Below are positions 9,019-16,912 of a stretch of 64,000 bases of DNA, one piece after another. Each line of letters opens with the position of its first letter. Within the stretch, counting starts at the first letter, position 1. A program made the position numbers and the translations under genes. Below the pieces are notes generated by a model that had not been told where the DNA came from, did not search any database, and saw only the letters and a list, made by a program, of their open reading frames with translations. The stretch is from an uncultured Arthrobacter sp. (GTDB lineage: Bacteria > Actinomycetota > Actinomycetes > Actinomycetales > Micrococcaceae): the NCBI RefSeq assembly GCF_902805515.1, contig NZ_CADCTE010000144.1, positions 1-64,000 of the forward strand. The letters run 5' to 3'.

Positions 9019-10191
9019 ATGATCCCGGAGACCCCCGATCCCACCGACCTTCTCGGCATCGACTCCCTCCTCTCCGCCGAGGAGGTGGCGCTGCGGGGCA
9101 GGGTCCGCGCCTTCGTCGACGCGGAGATCCGGCCGAACATCGCCCGGTGGTACGACACCGGGGAGTTTCCGCTCGACATCGTTGCGCCGATGGCCGAACT
9201 CGGGCTGCTCGGCATGCACCTCGAAGGCTACGGGTGTGCGGGACGCAGCGCCGTCGAGTACGGGCTGGCGGCCCTCGAGGTCGAGGCCGGAGACTCGGGC
9301 GTGCGCACCTTCCTCAGCGTCCAGGGTTCCCTGGCCATGGGCGCCATCGCCCGGCACGGCTCCGAGGAGCAGAAGAACCAGTGGCTTCCCCGCATGGCCG
9401 CAGGCAGCGTGATCGGCTGCTTCGCGCTGACCGAACCCGGCGGCGGATCCGACCCGGCGAGCATGCTGACCAACGCCCGCCGGGACGGCGGCGACTGGGT
9501 GCTCAATGGAACCAAACGCTGGATCGGACTGGCGAGCATCGCGCAGGTCGCCGTGGTGTGGGCGCAGACCGACGACGGCATCCGCGGCTTCCTCGTGCCC
9601 ACCGACACCCCGGGATTCCGAGCCACCGAGATCCCCCAAAAGCTCTCAATGCGGGCCTCCATCCAGTGCGACGTCGAACTGACGGACGTCCGGCTCCCGG
9701 CCGAGGCGCTGCTGCCCGCCGCCCGGGGGCTCCGGGGCCCGTTCGAATGCCTCAACGACGCGCGGTACGGCATCGCCTGGGGTGCCATGGGGGCGGCGCG
9801 CGACAGCTACCTGGCGGCGCTCAACTACTCCCGGGAGCGGATGCAGTTCGGCAAGCCGCTGGCCGCCTACCAGCTCACCCAGGAGAAGCTCGTGAACATG
9901 GCCCTTGAGATCACCAAGGGAACGTTGCTGGCACTGCAGCTTGGGCGGCTTCACGACGCCGGCGCCCTGAAGCCGCATCAGATCTCGGTGGGAAAGCTCA
10001 ACAATGTCCGGGAGGCCCTTGCCATCGCCCGGGAGGCCCGCGCCATCCTCGGCGGCAACGGCATTACGCTCGACCACTCACCGCTGCGCCACGCCAACAA
10101 CCTCGAGAGCGTCCGCACCTACGAGGGCACCGACGAGGTCCACACCCTGATCCTGGGCCAGCACCTCACCGGCATCCCGGCCTTCCGGTAG
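9019..10191 (+). CDS. gcdH: Acyl-CoA dehydrogenase, glutaryl-CoA dehydrogenase-like
   Basis: A 390-aa FAD flavoenzyme. The start LLGIDSLLSAEEVALRGRVRAFVDAEI and the end TYEGTDEVHTLILGQHLTGI fit glutaryl-CoA dehydrogenase, which oxidises and decarboxylates glutaryl-CoA to crotonyl-CoA in lysine and tryptophan breakdown. The catalytic base is E369 in TYEGTDEVH; FALTEPGGGSDPASM is the flavin/substrate loop. The residue pattern DSGVRTFLSVQGSLAM matches the glutaryl-specific region, though a general acyl-CoA dehydrogenase cannot be excluded. TACAGT lies exactly 6 nt before the ATG, and AAGGGA abuts the start codon too closely to act as a ribosome site, so the message is probably leaderless. Confidence 0.88.
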   Translation: MIPETPDPTDLLGIDSLLSAEEVALRGRVRAFVDAEIRPNIARWYDTGEFPLDIVAPMAELGLLGMHLEGYGCAGRSAVEYGLAALEVEAGDSGVRTFLSVQGSLAMGAIARHGSEEQKNQWLPRMAAGSVIGCFALTEPGGGSDPASMLTNARRDGGDWVLNGTKRWIGLASIAQVAVVWAQTDDGIRGFLVPTDTPGFRATEIPQKLSMRASIQCDVELTDVRLPAEALLPAARGLRGPFECLNDARYGIAWGAMGAARDSYLAALNYSRERMQFGKPLAAYQLTQEKLVNMALEITKGTLLALQLGRLHDAGALKPHQISVGKLNNVREALAIAREARAILGGNGITLDHSPLRHANNLESVRTYEGTDEVHTLILGQHLTGIPAFR

Positions 10192-10236
10192 GCAGGCACC
10201 GCTTCCGTCCGGCGGGCCTGCCTGCCGGGCGGCGGA

Positions 10237-11268
10237 TCAGCCTCCGGCAGGCAGGCCCTTTCCGGCCCACTCGAGCAGCCGGTCAAGGGGCCAGGTGGTG
10301 ACGATCCGCTCGGCGGGCACGCCGTTCCGTTCGGCCCGCTCCGCCCCGTACTGAAGGTAGTCGAGCTGGCCGGGTGCGTGGGCGTCGCTGTCGATGCTGA
10401 AGAGGCATCCTGCGTCAAGTGCGAGCCGGATGAGCCGGTCCGGTGGGTCCTGGCGTTCAAGCCGGGAATTAATCTCTACGGCCACGTTGTTCTCGGCGCA
10501 GGCGGCGAAGACCCGCGCCGCGTCGAACTCCGATTCCGGGCGGGTGCCCCTCGAGCCCTGCACGAGGCGCCCGGTGCAGTGGCCCAGGACGTTCGTCTGC
10601 GGGTTCGCGACTGCCCCGAGCATCCGGCGCGTCATGGTGCCGCGGTCGGAGCGGAGCTTGGAGTGCACGCTCGCCACCACAATGTCGAGCCCCTCGAGCA
10701 CCTCCGGCGCCTGGTCGAGGCCGCCGTCCTCGAGGATGTCGACCTCGATGCCGGTGAGCAGGCGGAACCCGTCGCTGCCGTCATTGATGGCCGCCACGAC
10801 GTCGAGCTGGTTTCTCAGCCGCTCGGTGCTCAGCCCGTTCGCGATGGTGAGGCCCGGCGAGTGGTCCGTCAGGGCCAGGTACTCCCGGCCGAGCAGGCGG
10901 GCCGCCGCGGCCATCTCCTCGATGGGCGATCCGCCGTCGGACCATTCGCTGTGGCTGTGCAGGTCGCCGCGCAGGGCGGCGCTGATGTCCGCTCCGCCCT
11001 CGGCGAGCGGCCGGGCGCCGCGCTCGCGCAGGCCCGCCAGGTAGTTGGGAACGCCGCCGTCGACGGCCTCCCGGATCACCTCGAAGGTCCGCTCCCCGAT
11101 TCCCTTGGTCCGCTTCAGCCGTCCATTGCCGATGCGTTCGGCCAGCTCCTCCCGGCTGAGCCCGGCGATGACAGCGGCCGCCTTGCGGAAGGCCTGAACC
11201 TTGAAGGAGGGAGCGGATTCCCGCTCAAGCCAGAAGGCAATCTCGTTGAGCGCGTCGGTGGCATCCAT
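10237..11268 (-). CDS. PHP-domain metallophosphoesterase with PolX-like helix-hairpin-helix N-terminus
   Basis: A 343-aa protein. Residues 1-90 resemble the 8-kDa/HhH part of DNA polymerase X (RLKRTKGIGERTFEVI), and residues 100-335 are a PHP phosphoesterase with GDLHSHSEWSDG (H104, H106), LTDHS, GIEVDI, VASVHS and IDSDAHAPG metal ligands. The central polymerase X palm is missing, so this is a PolX lacking its polymerase core or a histidinol-phosphatase-like enzyme. The PHP of bacterial PolX is a 3' exonuclease; a DNA-repair nuclease role is inference. The ATG at 11268 is chosen because the family begins about there. Confidence 0.82.
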   Translation of the reverse strand: MDATDALNEIAFWLERESAPSFKVQAFRKAAAVIAGLSREELAERIGNGRLKRTKGIGERTFEVIREAVDGGVPNYLAGLRERGARPLAEGGADISAALRGDLHSHSEWSDGGSPIEEMAAAARLLGREYLALTDHSPGLTIANGLSTERLRNQLDVVAAINDGSDGFRLLTGIEVDILEDGGLDQAPEVLEGLDIVVASVHSKLRSDRGTMTRRMLGAVANPQTNVLGHCTGRLVQGSRGTRPESEFDAARVFAACAENNVAVEINSRLERQDPPDRLIRLALDAGCLFSIDSDAHAPGQLDYLQYGAERAERNGVPAERIVTTWPLDRLLEWAGKGLPAGG

Positions 11269-11397
11269 GGCAACATCCTGCACCACGCCACCGGGCGCGG
11301 TCTGCCACCGGGCGGACGGAATCCCTGCCGCCCCGGCAGGGCGCGGGCGAGATCGTTGCACTGGGGTTCCCTCCCCTTCAGGATTGAAAGAAACGCG

Positions 11398-11426
11398 TTG
11401 ACACTGTAACGGCGATCACGCATCAT
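11398..11426 (+). promoter_or_regulatory. Candidate sigma-70 promoter for the NTF2/NCS1/cyclase operon
   Basis: A consensus -35 TTGACA (11398-11403), a 17-nt spacer and a weak -10 CATCAT (11421-11426). The expected start of transcription falls inside the palindrome just downstream. Confidence 0.5.
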
Positions 11427-11428
11427 CA

Positions 11429-11446
11429 AGTAAACAATTGTTTACT
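11429..11446. promoter_or_regulatory. Perfect 18-bp palindromic operator
   Basis: AGTAAACAATTGTTTACT is identical to its reverse complement and is AT-rich in a GC-rich context. It lies just after the -10 box, where a dimeric repressor would block initiation. No regulator gene is adjacent, so the protein is unknown; TetR-, GntR- or IclR-type dimers use sites of this shape. Confidence 0.7.
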
Positions 11447-11497
11447 GCGGAGCAACCAAGCTGGGGACTGGGGTGCACTGCCTTCCCAGGGATGGCT

Positions 11498-11917
11498 ATG
11501 GAACAGGTAACCCTCGACGAGATTGAACGCGCAGCGGAGCGGCTCGTCGACGCCTTCGCCGCAACCGACACCGCCGGCTATTTCGCCGCCTTCGCCGAGG
11601 ATGCGAGCTTCGTCTTCTCCACCGAGGCCCGCCGGCTTGAGAACCGCGCCGCCTACGAATCGCTGTGGAACAGCTGGCTGGAGGACGGTTGGCGGGTGGT
11701 CTCGTGTACCAGCAGCAATCCGCGCATCCAGCTGCTCGGTCCCACCGCCGTCTTCACCCACGACGTCGAAACGGTCACCCGGACGGGGGACGGACCCGGG
11801 GAGACCACCCGCGAACGCGAGACCATCGTCTTCCACCGCTCCGGCGGGTCCATCACGGCCGTCCATGAGCACCTTTCCCCCCTTCCCGCCGATTCAGCCC
11901 TTCCGGAAGCGAGCTAG
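11498..11917 (+). CDS. NTF2/SnoaL-like (AtzH-like) small protein
   Basis: About 139 aa forming one cone-shaped alpha+beta domain: an N-terminal helix (LDEIERAAERLVDAFAATDTAGYFAAF), then beta strands with FVFSTEARRLENRAAYESLWNSW and ending TIVFHRSGGSITAVHEHLS. Members with this pattern sit beside amide and nucleobase catabolism genes and are called AtzH-like. The ATG at 11498 has AGGGA about 5 nt upstream; a second ATG lies two codons earlier. It ends 4 bp before the permease ATG, so the two are one operon. Enzyme or binding role is not established. Confidence 0.75.
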   Translation: MEQVTLDEIERAAERLVDAFAATDTAGYFAAFAEDASFVFSTEARRLENRAAYESLWNSWLEDGWRVVSCTSSNPRIQLLGPTAVFTHDVETVTRTGDGPGETTRERETIVFHRSGGSITAVHEHLSPLPADSALPEAS

Positions 11918-11921
11918 CGCC

Positions 11922-13355
11922 ATGGCGACCGAGCAGCCCACCCAGTCCAGGACCTCCGCGTACACCCGGCTGTCTAACCACCTCGAGAAGAACTCCGAGG
12001 GCTACGGCCCGCTCCGGGGCACTCTCGGCACCGGCCGTATCGGGATGATCTGGCTTGCCGCCAACCTGGTGGTGACAACCCTGCTGACCGGGACGCTCTT
12101 CGTCCCCGGCGTGAGCTGGCCCCTGGCCATCGGCATGATCCTGCTCGGCACGCTCATCGGCGGAGCGGTCCTGGTGCTGATCGGCAACATGGGAACCCGG
12201 ACCGGGCTGCCCACCATGTCCCTCACCAAGGGCTCGTTCGGGCTGCGCGGGTCTTTCCTGCCGGTGGCCGCGAACGTCATCATCCTGATGGGCTGGAGCT
12301 GGGTCCAGGCGATGCTTGCCGGCGTGACGGTGAACTTCCTCGTGGAGCAGGCCACCGGCTTCTCCAACCCCGTCCTGTTCTCCGTACTCTGCCAGCTCCT
12401 CGTGGTGTGCCTGGCGATCTTCGGCCACGCGGGCATCGCCCGGGTCGAACCGTGGCTGGCGCTGGTGATCCTCGCCTTCATGGGCTTCATCTTCATCTCC
12501 GCCTTCACCACCTTCACGCCGGCCGACTTTCTGACCACCCCGGTTGACCCGGAGGCCGGCTGGACGGGGGTCTCGGTACTCGACGTGGTGATCGCGACGG
12601 CGATCTCCTGGACAGTGCTCTCGGCGGAGTTCAACCGTCTGGCGAAGTCCTCGACGGCGGGAATCGTTGGCTCAGCGATCGGTTACACCCTCTCCACCGT
12701 CCTCGCCATGACGCTGGGAGCCACGGCCATCGCCTACGTCGTCCTCAACGGCGGCGAAGCGGTGCCGTTCGACCCCACCGTCATCGTCGCGGCCTTCGGG
12801 GCTCCGCTGGCGATCGTCATCTTCCTCTCGGTCATGGCCACAAACACGATGGTCGTCTACGGCATGGTGTCCTCGGTCGTGAACATGGTGCCCTCGCGCC
12901 GGGTCACCTTCCTCCGCACCGCGCTGGTGCTTGGGGTGATCTCGATCCTCGGCTCCACCTGGCTGGCGCTGCTGAACCAGTTCACCGCCTTTTTGGTGCT
13001 GATCAGCTCCCTGTTCATCCCCGTGTTCGCAGTGATGATCGTCGATTACTACCTGGTGCGCCGGCGCCACTACGGGACGGACATCCTCCGCGCCAACGGG
13101 GGCGACTACTGGTTCTCCAAGGGAGTCAATATCGCTGCCGTCGTCGTCTGGGCCGTCGGCGCGGCGGTGTCCCTGATCCTCACCTACTCCCTGCCGAGCC
13201 CCATCGGCGCCACCATCCCGACCTTCGTCATCTCCGCCCTGCTGTATCTGGGCTGGGCGGCGGCCACCGGCCGGATGGAACGGGGAACTCCCATCGATAA
13301 GCACCTCCTCGACCTGGCCCCGTCCCAGGAGCAGGATCCCCGTGCGGATCGTTGA
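11922..13355 (+). CDS. NCS1-family permease (cytosine permease/CodB-like)
   Basis: A 477-aa membrane transporter with about 12 hydrophobic helices. The N-terminal cytosolic segment ends LGTGRIGMIWLAANLVVTTLLTG, and TRTGLPTMSLTKGSFGLRGS plus WSWVQAMLAG are typical of the NCS1 cytosine/purine/hydantoin group. The ORF track begins 133 codons earlier inside the NTF2-like gene; the ATG at 11922, 4 bp after that gene's stop, is the sensible start. Flanked by an AtzH-like protein and a cyclase-family hydrolase, it probably imports a cyclic amide or nucleobase that the neighbours help degrade. Confidence 0.88.
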   Translation: MATEQPTQSRTSAYTRLSNHLEKNSEGYGPLRGTLGTGRIGMIWLAANLVVTTLLTGTLFVPGVSWPLAIGMILLGTLIGGAVLVLIGNMGTRTGLPTMSLTKGSFGLRGSFLPVAANVIILMGWSWVQAMLAGVTVNFLVEQATGFSNPVLFSVLCQLLVVCLAIFGHAGIARVEPWLALVILAFMGFIFISAFTTFTPADFLTTPVDPEAGWTGVSVLDVVIATAISWTVLSAEFNRLAKSSTAGIVGSAIGYTLSTVLAMTLGATAIAYVVLNGGEAVPFDPTVIVAAFGAPLAIVIFLSVMATNTMVVYGMVSSVVNMVPSRRVTFLRTALVLGVISILGSTWLALLNQFTAFLVLISSLFIPVFAVMIVDYYLVRRRHYGTDILRANGGDYWFSKGVNIAAVVVWAVGAAVSLILTYSLPSPIGATIPTFVISALLYLGWAAATGRMERGTPIDKHLLDLAPSQEQDPRADR

Positions 13356-13995
13356 CCTCTCGCAGCCCGTGGTCACCGGGATGCAGGTGTACCCGGGCGA
13401 CCCGGAGGTCACCCTGGCTCCGGTGGCCACGCTGGCCGAGGACGGCTTCCAGGTCGCCAGCGTGCACGCCGGAACCCACACCGGCACCCACATCGACGCG
13501 CCGCTCCACTCCATCGACGGCGGTGCCCCGGTTGACCGGATCGCGCTGGAACGGCTGGTGGGCACGGCGAGGATCGTGAAATGCCCAGGCCTCGAACCGC
13601 ACCAGCACCTGCGGTGGGCCGACGTCGGGGACGGGCTCCGGGAGCTGCAGGCCGGCTCCATCGTGCTCTTCGAGACCGGGTGGTCGAAACACTTCGGCAC
13701 CGAGGACTACCTCGCGCACCCGGTCCTCTCCCCCGAGATCGCCGTGGCGCTGCTGGCCGCCGGGGTCTCGGTGGTCGGCGTCGACATGCTCAACCCCGAC
13801 GCGACCCTCGCCAACGGGGGCCTGCTCCCGTTCCACGCGGCCTTCCTGGGCGCCGGCGGGGTGATCATCGAGAACCTCACGAACCTCGCGGCCGTCACCT
13901 GGGAGGATCCGCTGGTCTCGGTCCTGCCCCTGCCGCTGGCCGGCATGGACGGGTCGCCGGTGCGTGCGGTGGCTTTGGACCTGGCCGGACACTGA
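13342..13995 (+). CDS. Cyclase-family metal-dependent hydrolase (KynB-like fold)
   Basis: A 217-aa enzyme of the cyclase/kynurenine formamidase family, which hydrolyses amide or cyclic bonds. The metal-binding signature is HAGTHTGTHIDAPLH (residues 51-65). ETGWSKHFGTEDYLAHPVLS and VDMLNPDA are further family marks. It starts with GTG and overlaps the permease gene by 14 nt, which shows tight operon coupling. It is likely the hydrolytic step for the substrate brought in by the NCS1 transporter. Kynurenine formamidase itself is less likely because no kynurenine pathway gene is near. Confidence 0.85.
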   Translation: MRIVDLSQPVVTGMQVYPGDPEVTLAPVATLAEDGFQVASVHAGTHTGTHIDAPLHSIDGGAPVDRIALERLVGTARIVKCPGLEPHQHLRWADVGDGLRELQAGSIVLFETGWSKHFGTEDYLAHPVLSPEIAVALLAAGVSVVGVDMLNPDATLANGGLLPFHAAFLGAGGVIIENLTNLAAVTWEDPLVSVLPLPLAGMDGSPVRAVALDLAGH

Positions 13996-14012
13996 GGCCC
14001 CGCCAGGAGCAA

Positions 14013-14630
14013 TCAGGCCGGGAGGAAGCGGAAGGTCCCGGCGATGGCGTCGAAGAGGTCGAGCACCTCTTCCTCCAGGGCGAGGTTTGGGGACAGGCCG
14101 GTGACGAGGATGAACTCGTCGCCCGTTCCCGGGACCGGAACGAAGGTGTGGGAGACCAGGACGCGCACGCGCTGGGCATCGGTCGCCTGAACCTCCTCCT
14201 GCCCGCAGACGCGGGTCGCTCCGGTCCCGTCGCCCAGCCGGACAGCGGTGACCGTGCGCGGCGGGAGGTCGGCCGTGCCCGTGCCGCGGCCGCCGCCGAG
14301 CGCCGCCGACATCGCGGGGGTGGTGAAGGTGGCGGGATCAGGAGCTGTGACCGCGAACAGCATCACCTGCCCGACGAAGAAGCCGTCGTCGTACACGGTC
14401 GCCGTGCCGGCGCCCCACAGTGCCCCGGCCTTTCGTGCGGCCGACGTCACCCGCTTGGCGTGGGCGAAAAGCTCGTCGATCTGCACTCGCTCCTGCGCCG
14501 AACCCGCGCCTGTCATCGCCTCCCGCCTCGCGGTCACCAGCTGCTCGTGGGCGACGTCGAAGGTGGCCCAGTGCTCCGGTACGGCGACCGCGAAGCGGCC
14601 GGGGCGGGTGGGCAGGTCAAAGCTTGGCAT
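14013..14630 (-). CDS. Hypothetical protein, last gene of the type VII-like locus
   Basis: A 205-aa soluble protein starting MPSFDLPTRPGRFAVAVPEHW. It has no signal peptide or membrane helix. The centre carries a helical stretch (ERVQIDELFAHAKRVTSAARKAGALWG) and the ends look like beta strands. I do not recognise the family; the N-terminus has the feel of LpqN/Mog1-type alpha-beta sandwiches. It lies 34 bp downstream of an Esx-like gene in the same orientation, so it is probably in the secretion operon. A substrate chaperone or immunity protein are possible roles, both inference. Confidence 0.7.
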   Translation of the reverse strand: MPSFDLPTRPGRFAVAVPEHWATFDVAHEQLVTARREAMTGAGSAQERVQIDELFAHAKRVTSAARKAGALWGAGTATVYDDGFFVGQVMLFAVTAPDPATFTTPAMSAALGGGRGTGTADLPPRTVTAVRLGDGTGATRVCGQEEVQATDAQRVRVLVSHTFVPVPGTGDEFILVTGLSPNLALEEEVLDLFDAIAGTFRFLPA

Positions 14631-14664
14631 TAGGTCAACTTCCGCGTCGTGGTGCTGGGATTCG

Positions 14665-14955
14665 TCATTTCTTGTCCTGGTCGAGTGCCTCGGCGAGGTG
14701 GTTGTCGGTATCCACGAAGGCCTGGGTGGCCTCCCGGATCTTGTCCCGGATCTTCTTGCCTTCGTCGATCAGCTGTTTCCGCCCGTCCGACCACCGGCGG
14801 TCGAAGGTCCGTGCCGCGCCCATCACATCGGGGGCATTGCCCAGCATCTGTTCGAGGTCGAGCTGACCGGTGCCGGTCTCCAGCAGGGACAGAACGTTGT
14901 CGAGGTCCCGGGCAGCCTCCTCGAGCTCCTCCAGGGGGACCGTGATGTGCGTCAT
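14665..14955 (-). CDS. WXG100/Esx-like protein B of the type VII-like locus
   Basis: A 96-aa, almost wholly helical, acidic protein. Two long helices are separated near FDRRWSDGRKQL, giving the single tryptophan at the expected hairpin turn of Esx proteins. The C-terminus ends DTDNHLAEALDQDKK, close to the terminal helix pattern of WXG100 partners. The ATG at 14955 has GAAAGGGAT upstream, so the longer ORF-track start is rejected. It lies 52 bp after the large putative substrate gene and may serve as that protein's secretion partner. Confidence 0.75.
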   Translation of the reverse strand: MTHITVPLEELEEAARDLDNVLSLLETGTGQLDLEQMLGNAPDVMGAARTFDRRWSDGRKQLIDEGKKIRDKIREATQAFVDTDNHLAEALDQDKK

Positions 14956-15007
14956 TGGGATATCCCTTTCAGAGGTCGGGTGTCGGGCCCGGCGGGGCGG
15001 AGGCCGG

Positions 15008-16912
15008 TCATCGGCCGACCCGCCCGAAGCCGCCCGCACCCTTGGTGATGGGTTCGGTCCGGTTGGTCGGGCTTCCGGCGGCAAGGCCCGCCTGGCCACC
15101 GGTGGCTTCCTGTCCCACGAGCTGCCCTCCGTGCTCCTCGGAGTTCTGCCGCTCGGTAACCAGGACCTTGGTTCCGCCGTCGGCGCCGACCGAGACGCCG
15201 ATGACGGTGCTGTTGGCCGCCTTATCCACGGTGGAAGGGCCGGGGGAAGGGGTCTCGGGAGTCGGGGTCCCAGGCGCGGCCGGCGCAGGACCCGGTGCTG
15301 GGGCCGGATCGGCCGGTGCGGGCGTGGCCGGACGCGAGGGATCCGGAGTGCCGGGGGCGGGATCCACCGGTGCGGGCGTGGCCGGACGCGACGGGCCAGG
15401 CGTGCCGGGCGTGGGCTCGTTCACCGACGGTGCCGGAGACGACGGACGCGACGGACCCGGGGTGCCGGGGGTCGGCTCGTTCATCGACGGTGCCGGAGAA
15501 GACGGGCGCGACGGACCCGGGGTGCCGGTTACGGGGCTCGACGGCGCCGTCTGGAACTCCGACTCCGTGGAGGGGGCCGGCGAGGCAGGACGCGACGGGG
15601 CGGGCGATCCCGGCACCGGCTGGACCTCGGGCGTGGCGGGCCGGGACGGCGTAGTGACCGGCGCGGGGGCAGGGGCTGGAACAGAGGTAGGCGCAGGCGC
15701 AGGCGCCGGGGCGGGGGCAGGCGCCGGGGCAGGCGCCGCCTCACCGGGCGCACTCCTGGTCGCCGGCGGAGTGGAGGAGCCCGGCTTGCCGAAGACCGAG
15801 TTGAGCCCCGGCCCAAAGCGGGTGGCCAGCGCGCCACCGGCGCCTCCGGCAAAGCCGCCGGCGAGCGCACCGGAGAAAATCACCGCTGCGTTGAACGGTG
15901 TGCCGTCCTTGGCGTTGATCGCACCGCCGATCGAGTTGATCACCGCACCCGGCACGAAACCTTCGGTCGACGCCAGCAGGGCCTTCTTGAGGATCGGCGA
16001 GTTGCGGAGGAAGTCTCCGGTCGAGCGGAGGCCGGGCCCGATGGGGCCGGGCAGCGACGTCAGGAACCGGCCGGCGCTGGAGGTCGCGCTGCCCGCCTTG
16101 GCCCCTATCGACGGGATCAGGCGGATGGCGGCCATGCCTCCGCCGAATCCGAGGGTCAGGAATCCGACCACGAGCGCGCCGACGTCGAGCTTGCCCGTGG
16201 CCAGGGTATTGAATGCCGTGAGAAGCCCGAAGGTGAGCGCCCCCAGTGCGAAGCCGACGATGGGGAAGAAGATGCTGACGATGCCGACCACGATGCCCAG
16301 GATGATCTGGAGTACGGGGTTGTTCTTGAACCATTCGAGGAACTTCTGGAACAGGCTGCGCGCGGGCACCACGGTCACGTGCTCGAGCTCGTCGCGCAGC
16401 TTTCCGGCGGCCTGCTCGCGCAGCGCCTTCGCGTCGGCGGCCAGCCTCCGGGCTCCGGTGAGTACGCCGCGCGCGTCGTCGATCTGCGCTCCGCGCTGCT
16501 GGGCTGCCCGGCGGTCGTCGGCGCTGGCGTCCGAGGCGGGCTGCGGCGGAGCTTCGGCGGCCAGGGTCGCGACGGGCAGCGCCTGGTCCATGGAGCGGTC
16601 GATCTCGCTCTGGGTCTCGGAGAGCGTCCGGGCGTAGGCCGAGTAGGCCTCCGCCGCCTCGCGGAAGGACGTCGCGGCCTTGCGCAGCTTCTCCGGATAC
16701 TTCGTGCCGACCACCTCCCTCAGCTTTTCCATCGCCTCTCCGCGCCCCTCGGTCACTTCCTGGCTGGTGAGCACATCGGCTGCGGCGGCGGCGTCGTCAC
16801 CGAGGCTGGTGTACGTGGGGACGAGCTTTCCCAGCAGGGCCTCGGGGTCCCCGGGGGTGGGGTCGGCGTCGAGGCCCAGTACCTCGAAGCCGTTGACATG
16901 ACGGCGTGGCAT
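15008..16912 (-). CDS. Large putative type VII-secreted or membrane protein with Pro/Ala-rich repeats
   Basis: A 634-aa protein in three parts. Residues 1-180 are helical and resemble the putative T7SS-secretion-signal domain (VLGLDADPTPGDPEALLGKL, later SFREAAEAYSAYARTLSETQSEID). Residues about 197-365 are hydrophobic, with glycine-rich helices like a membrane-inserting segment. Residues about 375-570 are low-complexity (PA)n followed by 20-aa units containing TPGPSRPSSPAPS. A 60-residue tail follows. No toxin domain is recognised. The ATG is adjacent to the EssC stop codon with AGAGGAC as ribosome site. Confidence 0.78.
   Translation of the reverse strand: MPRRHVNGFEVLGLDADPTPGDPEALLGKLVPTYTSLGDDAAAAADVLTSQEVTEGRGEAMEKLREVVGTKYPEKLRKAATSFREAAEAYSAYARTLSETQSEIDRSMDQALPVATLAAEAPPQPASDASADDRRAAQQRGAQIDDARGVLTGARRLAADAKALREQAAGKLRDELEHVTVVPARSLFQKFLEWFKNNPVLQIILGIVVGIVSIFFPIVGFALGALTFGLLTAFNTLATGKLDVGALVVGFLTLGFGGGMAAIRLIPSIGAKAGSATSSAGRFLTSLPGPIGPGLRSTGDFLRNSPILKKALLASTEGFVPGAVINSIGGAINAKDGTPFNAAVIFSGALAGGFAGGAGGALATRFGPGLNSVFGKPGSSTPPATRSAPGEAAPAPAPAPAPAPAPAPTSVPAPAPAPVTTPSRPATPEVQPVPGSPAPSRPASPAPSTESEFQTAPSSPVTGTPGPSRPSSPAPSMNEPTPGTPGPSRPSSPAPSVNEPTPGTPGPSRPATPAPVDPAPGTPDPSRPATPAPADPAPAPGPAPAAPGTPTPETPSPGPSTVDKAANSTVIGVSVGADGGTKVLVTERQNSEEHGGQLVGQEATGGQAGLAAGSPTNRTEPITKGAGGFGRVGR
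15307..15540. repeat. 60-bp coding minisatellite inside the putative T7SS substrate gene
   Basis: Four tandem units (one of 54 bp, three of 60 bp) encode the Pro/Ser/Ala repeats of the protein. The two units from 15421 and 15481 differ at only a few bases over most of their length, so copy number may vary between strains. Confidence 0.8.

Noticed and set aside
12672-13700. 342-aa minus-strand ORF opposite the NCS1 permease
   Set aside because: Asp/Gly/His-rich shadow of hydrophobic codons; typical artefact of GC-rich membrane-protein genes.
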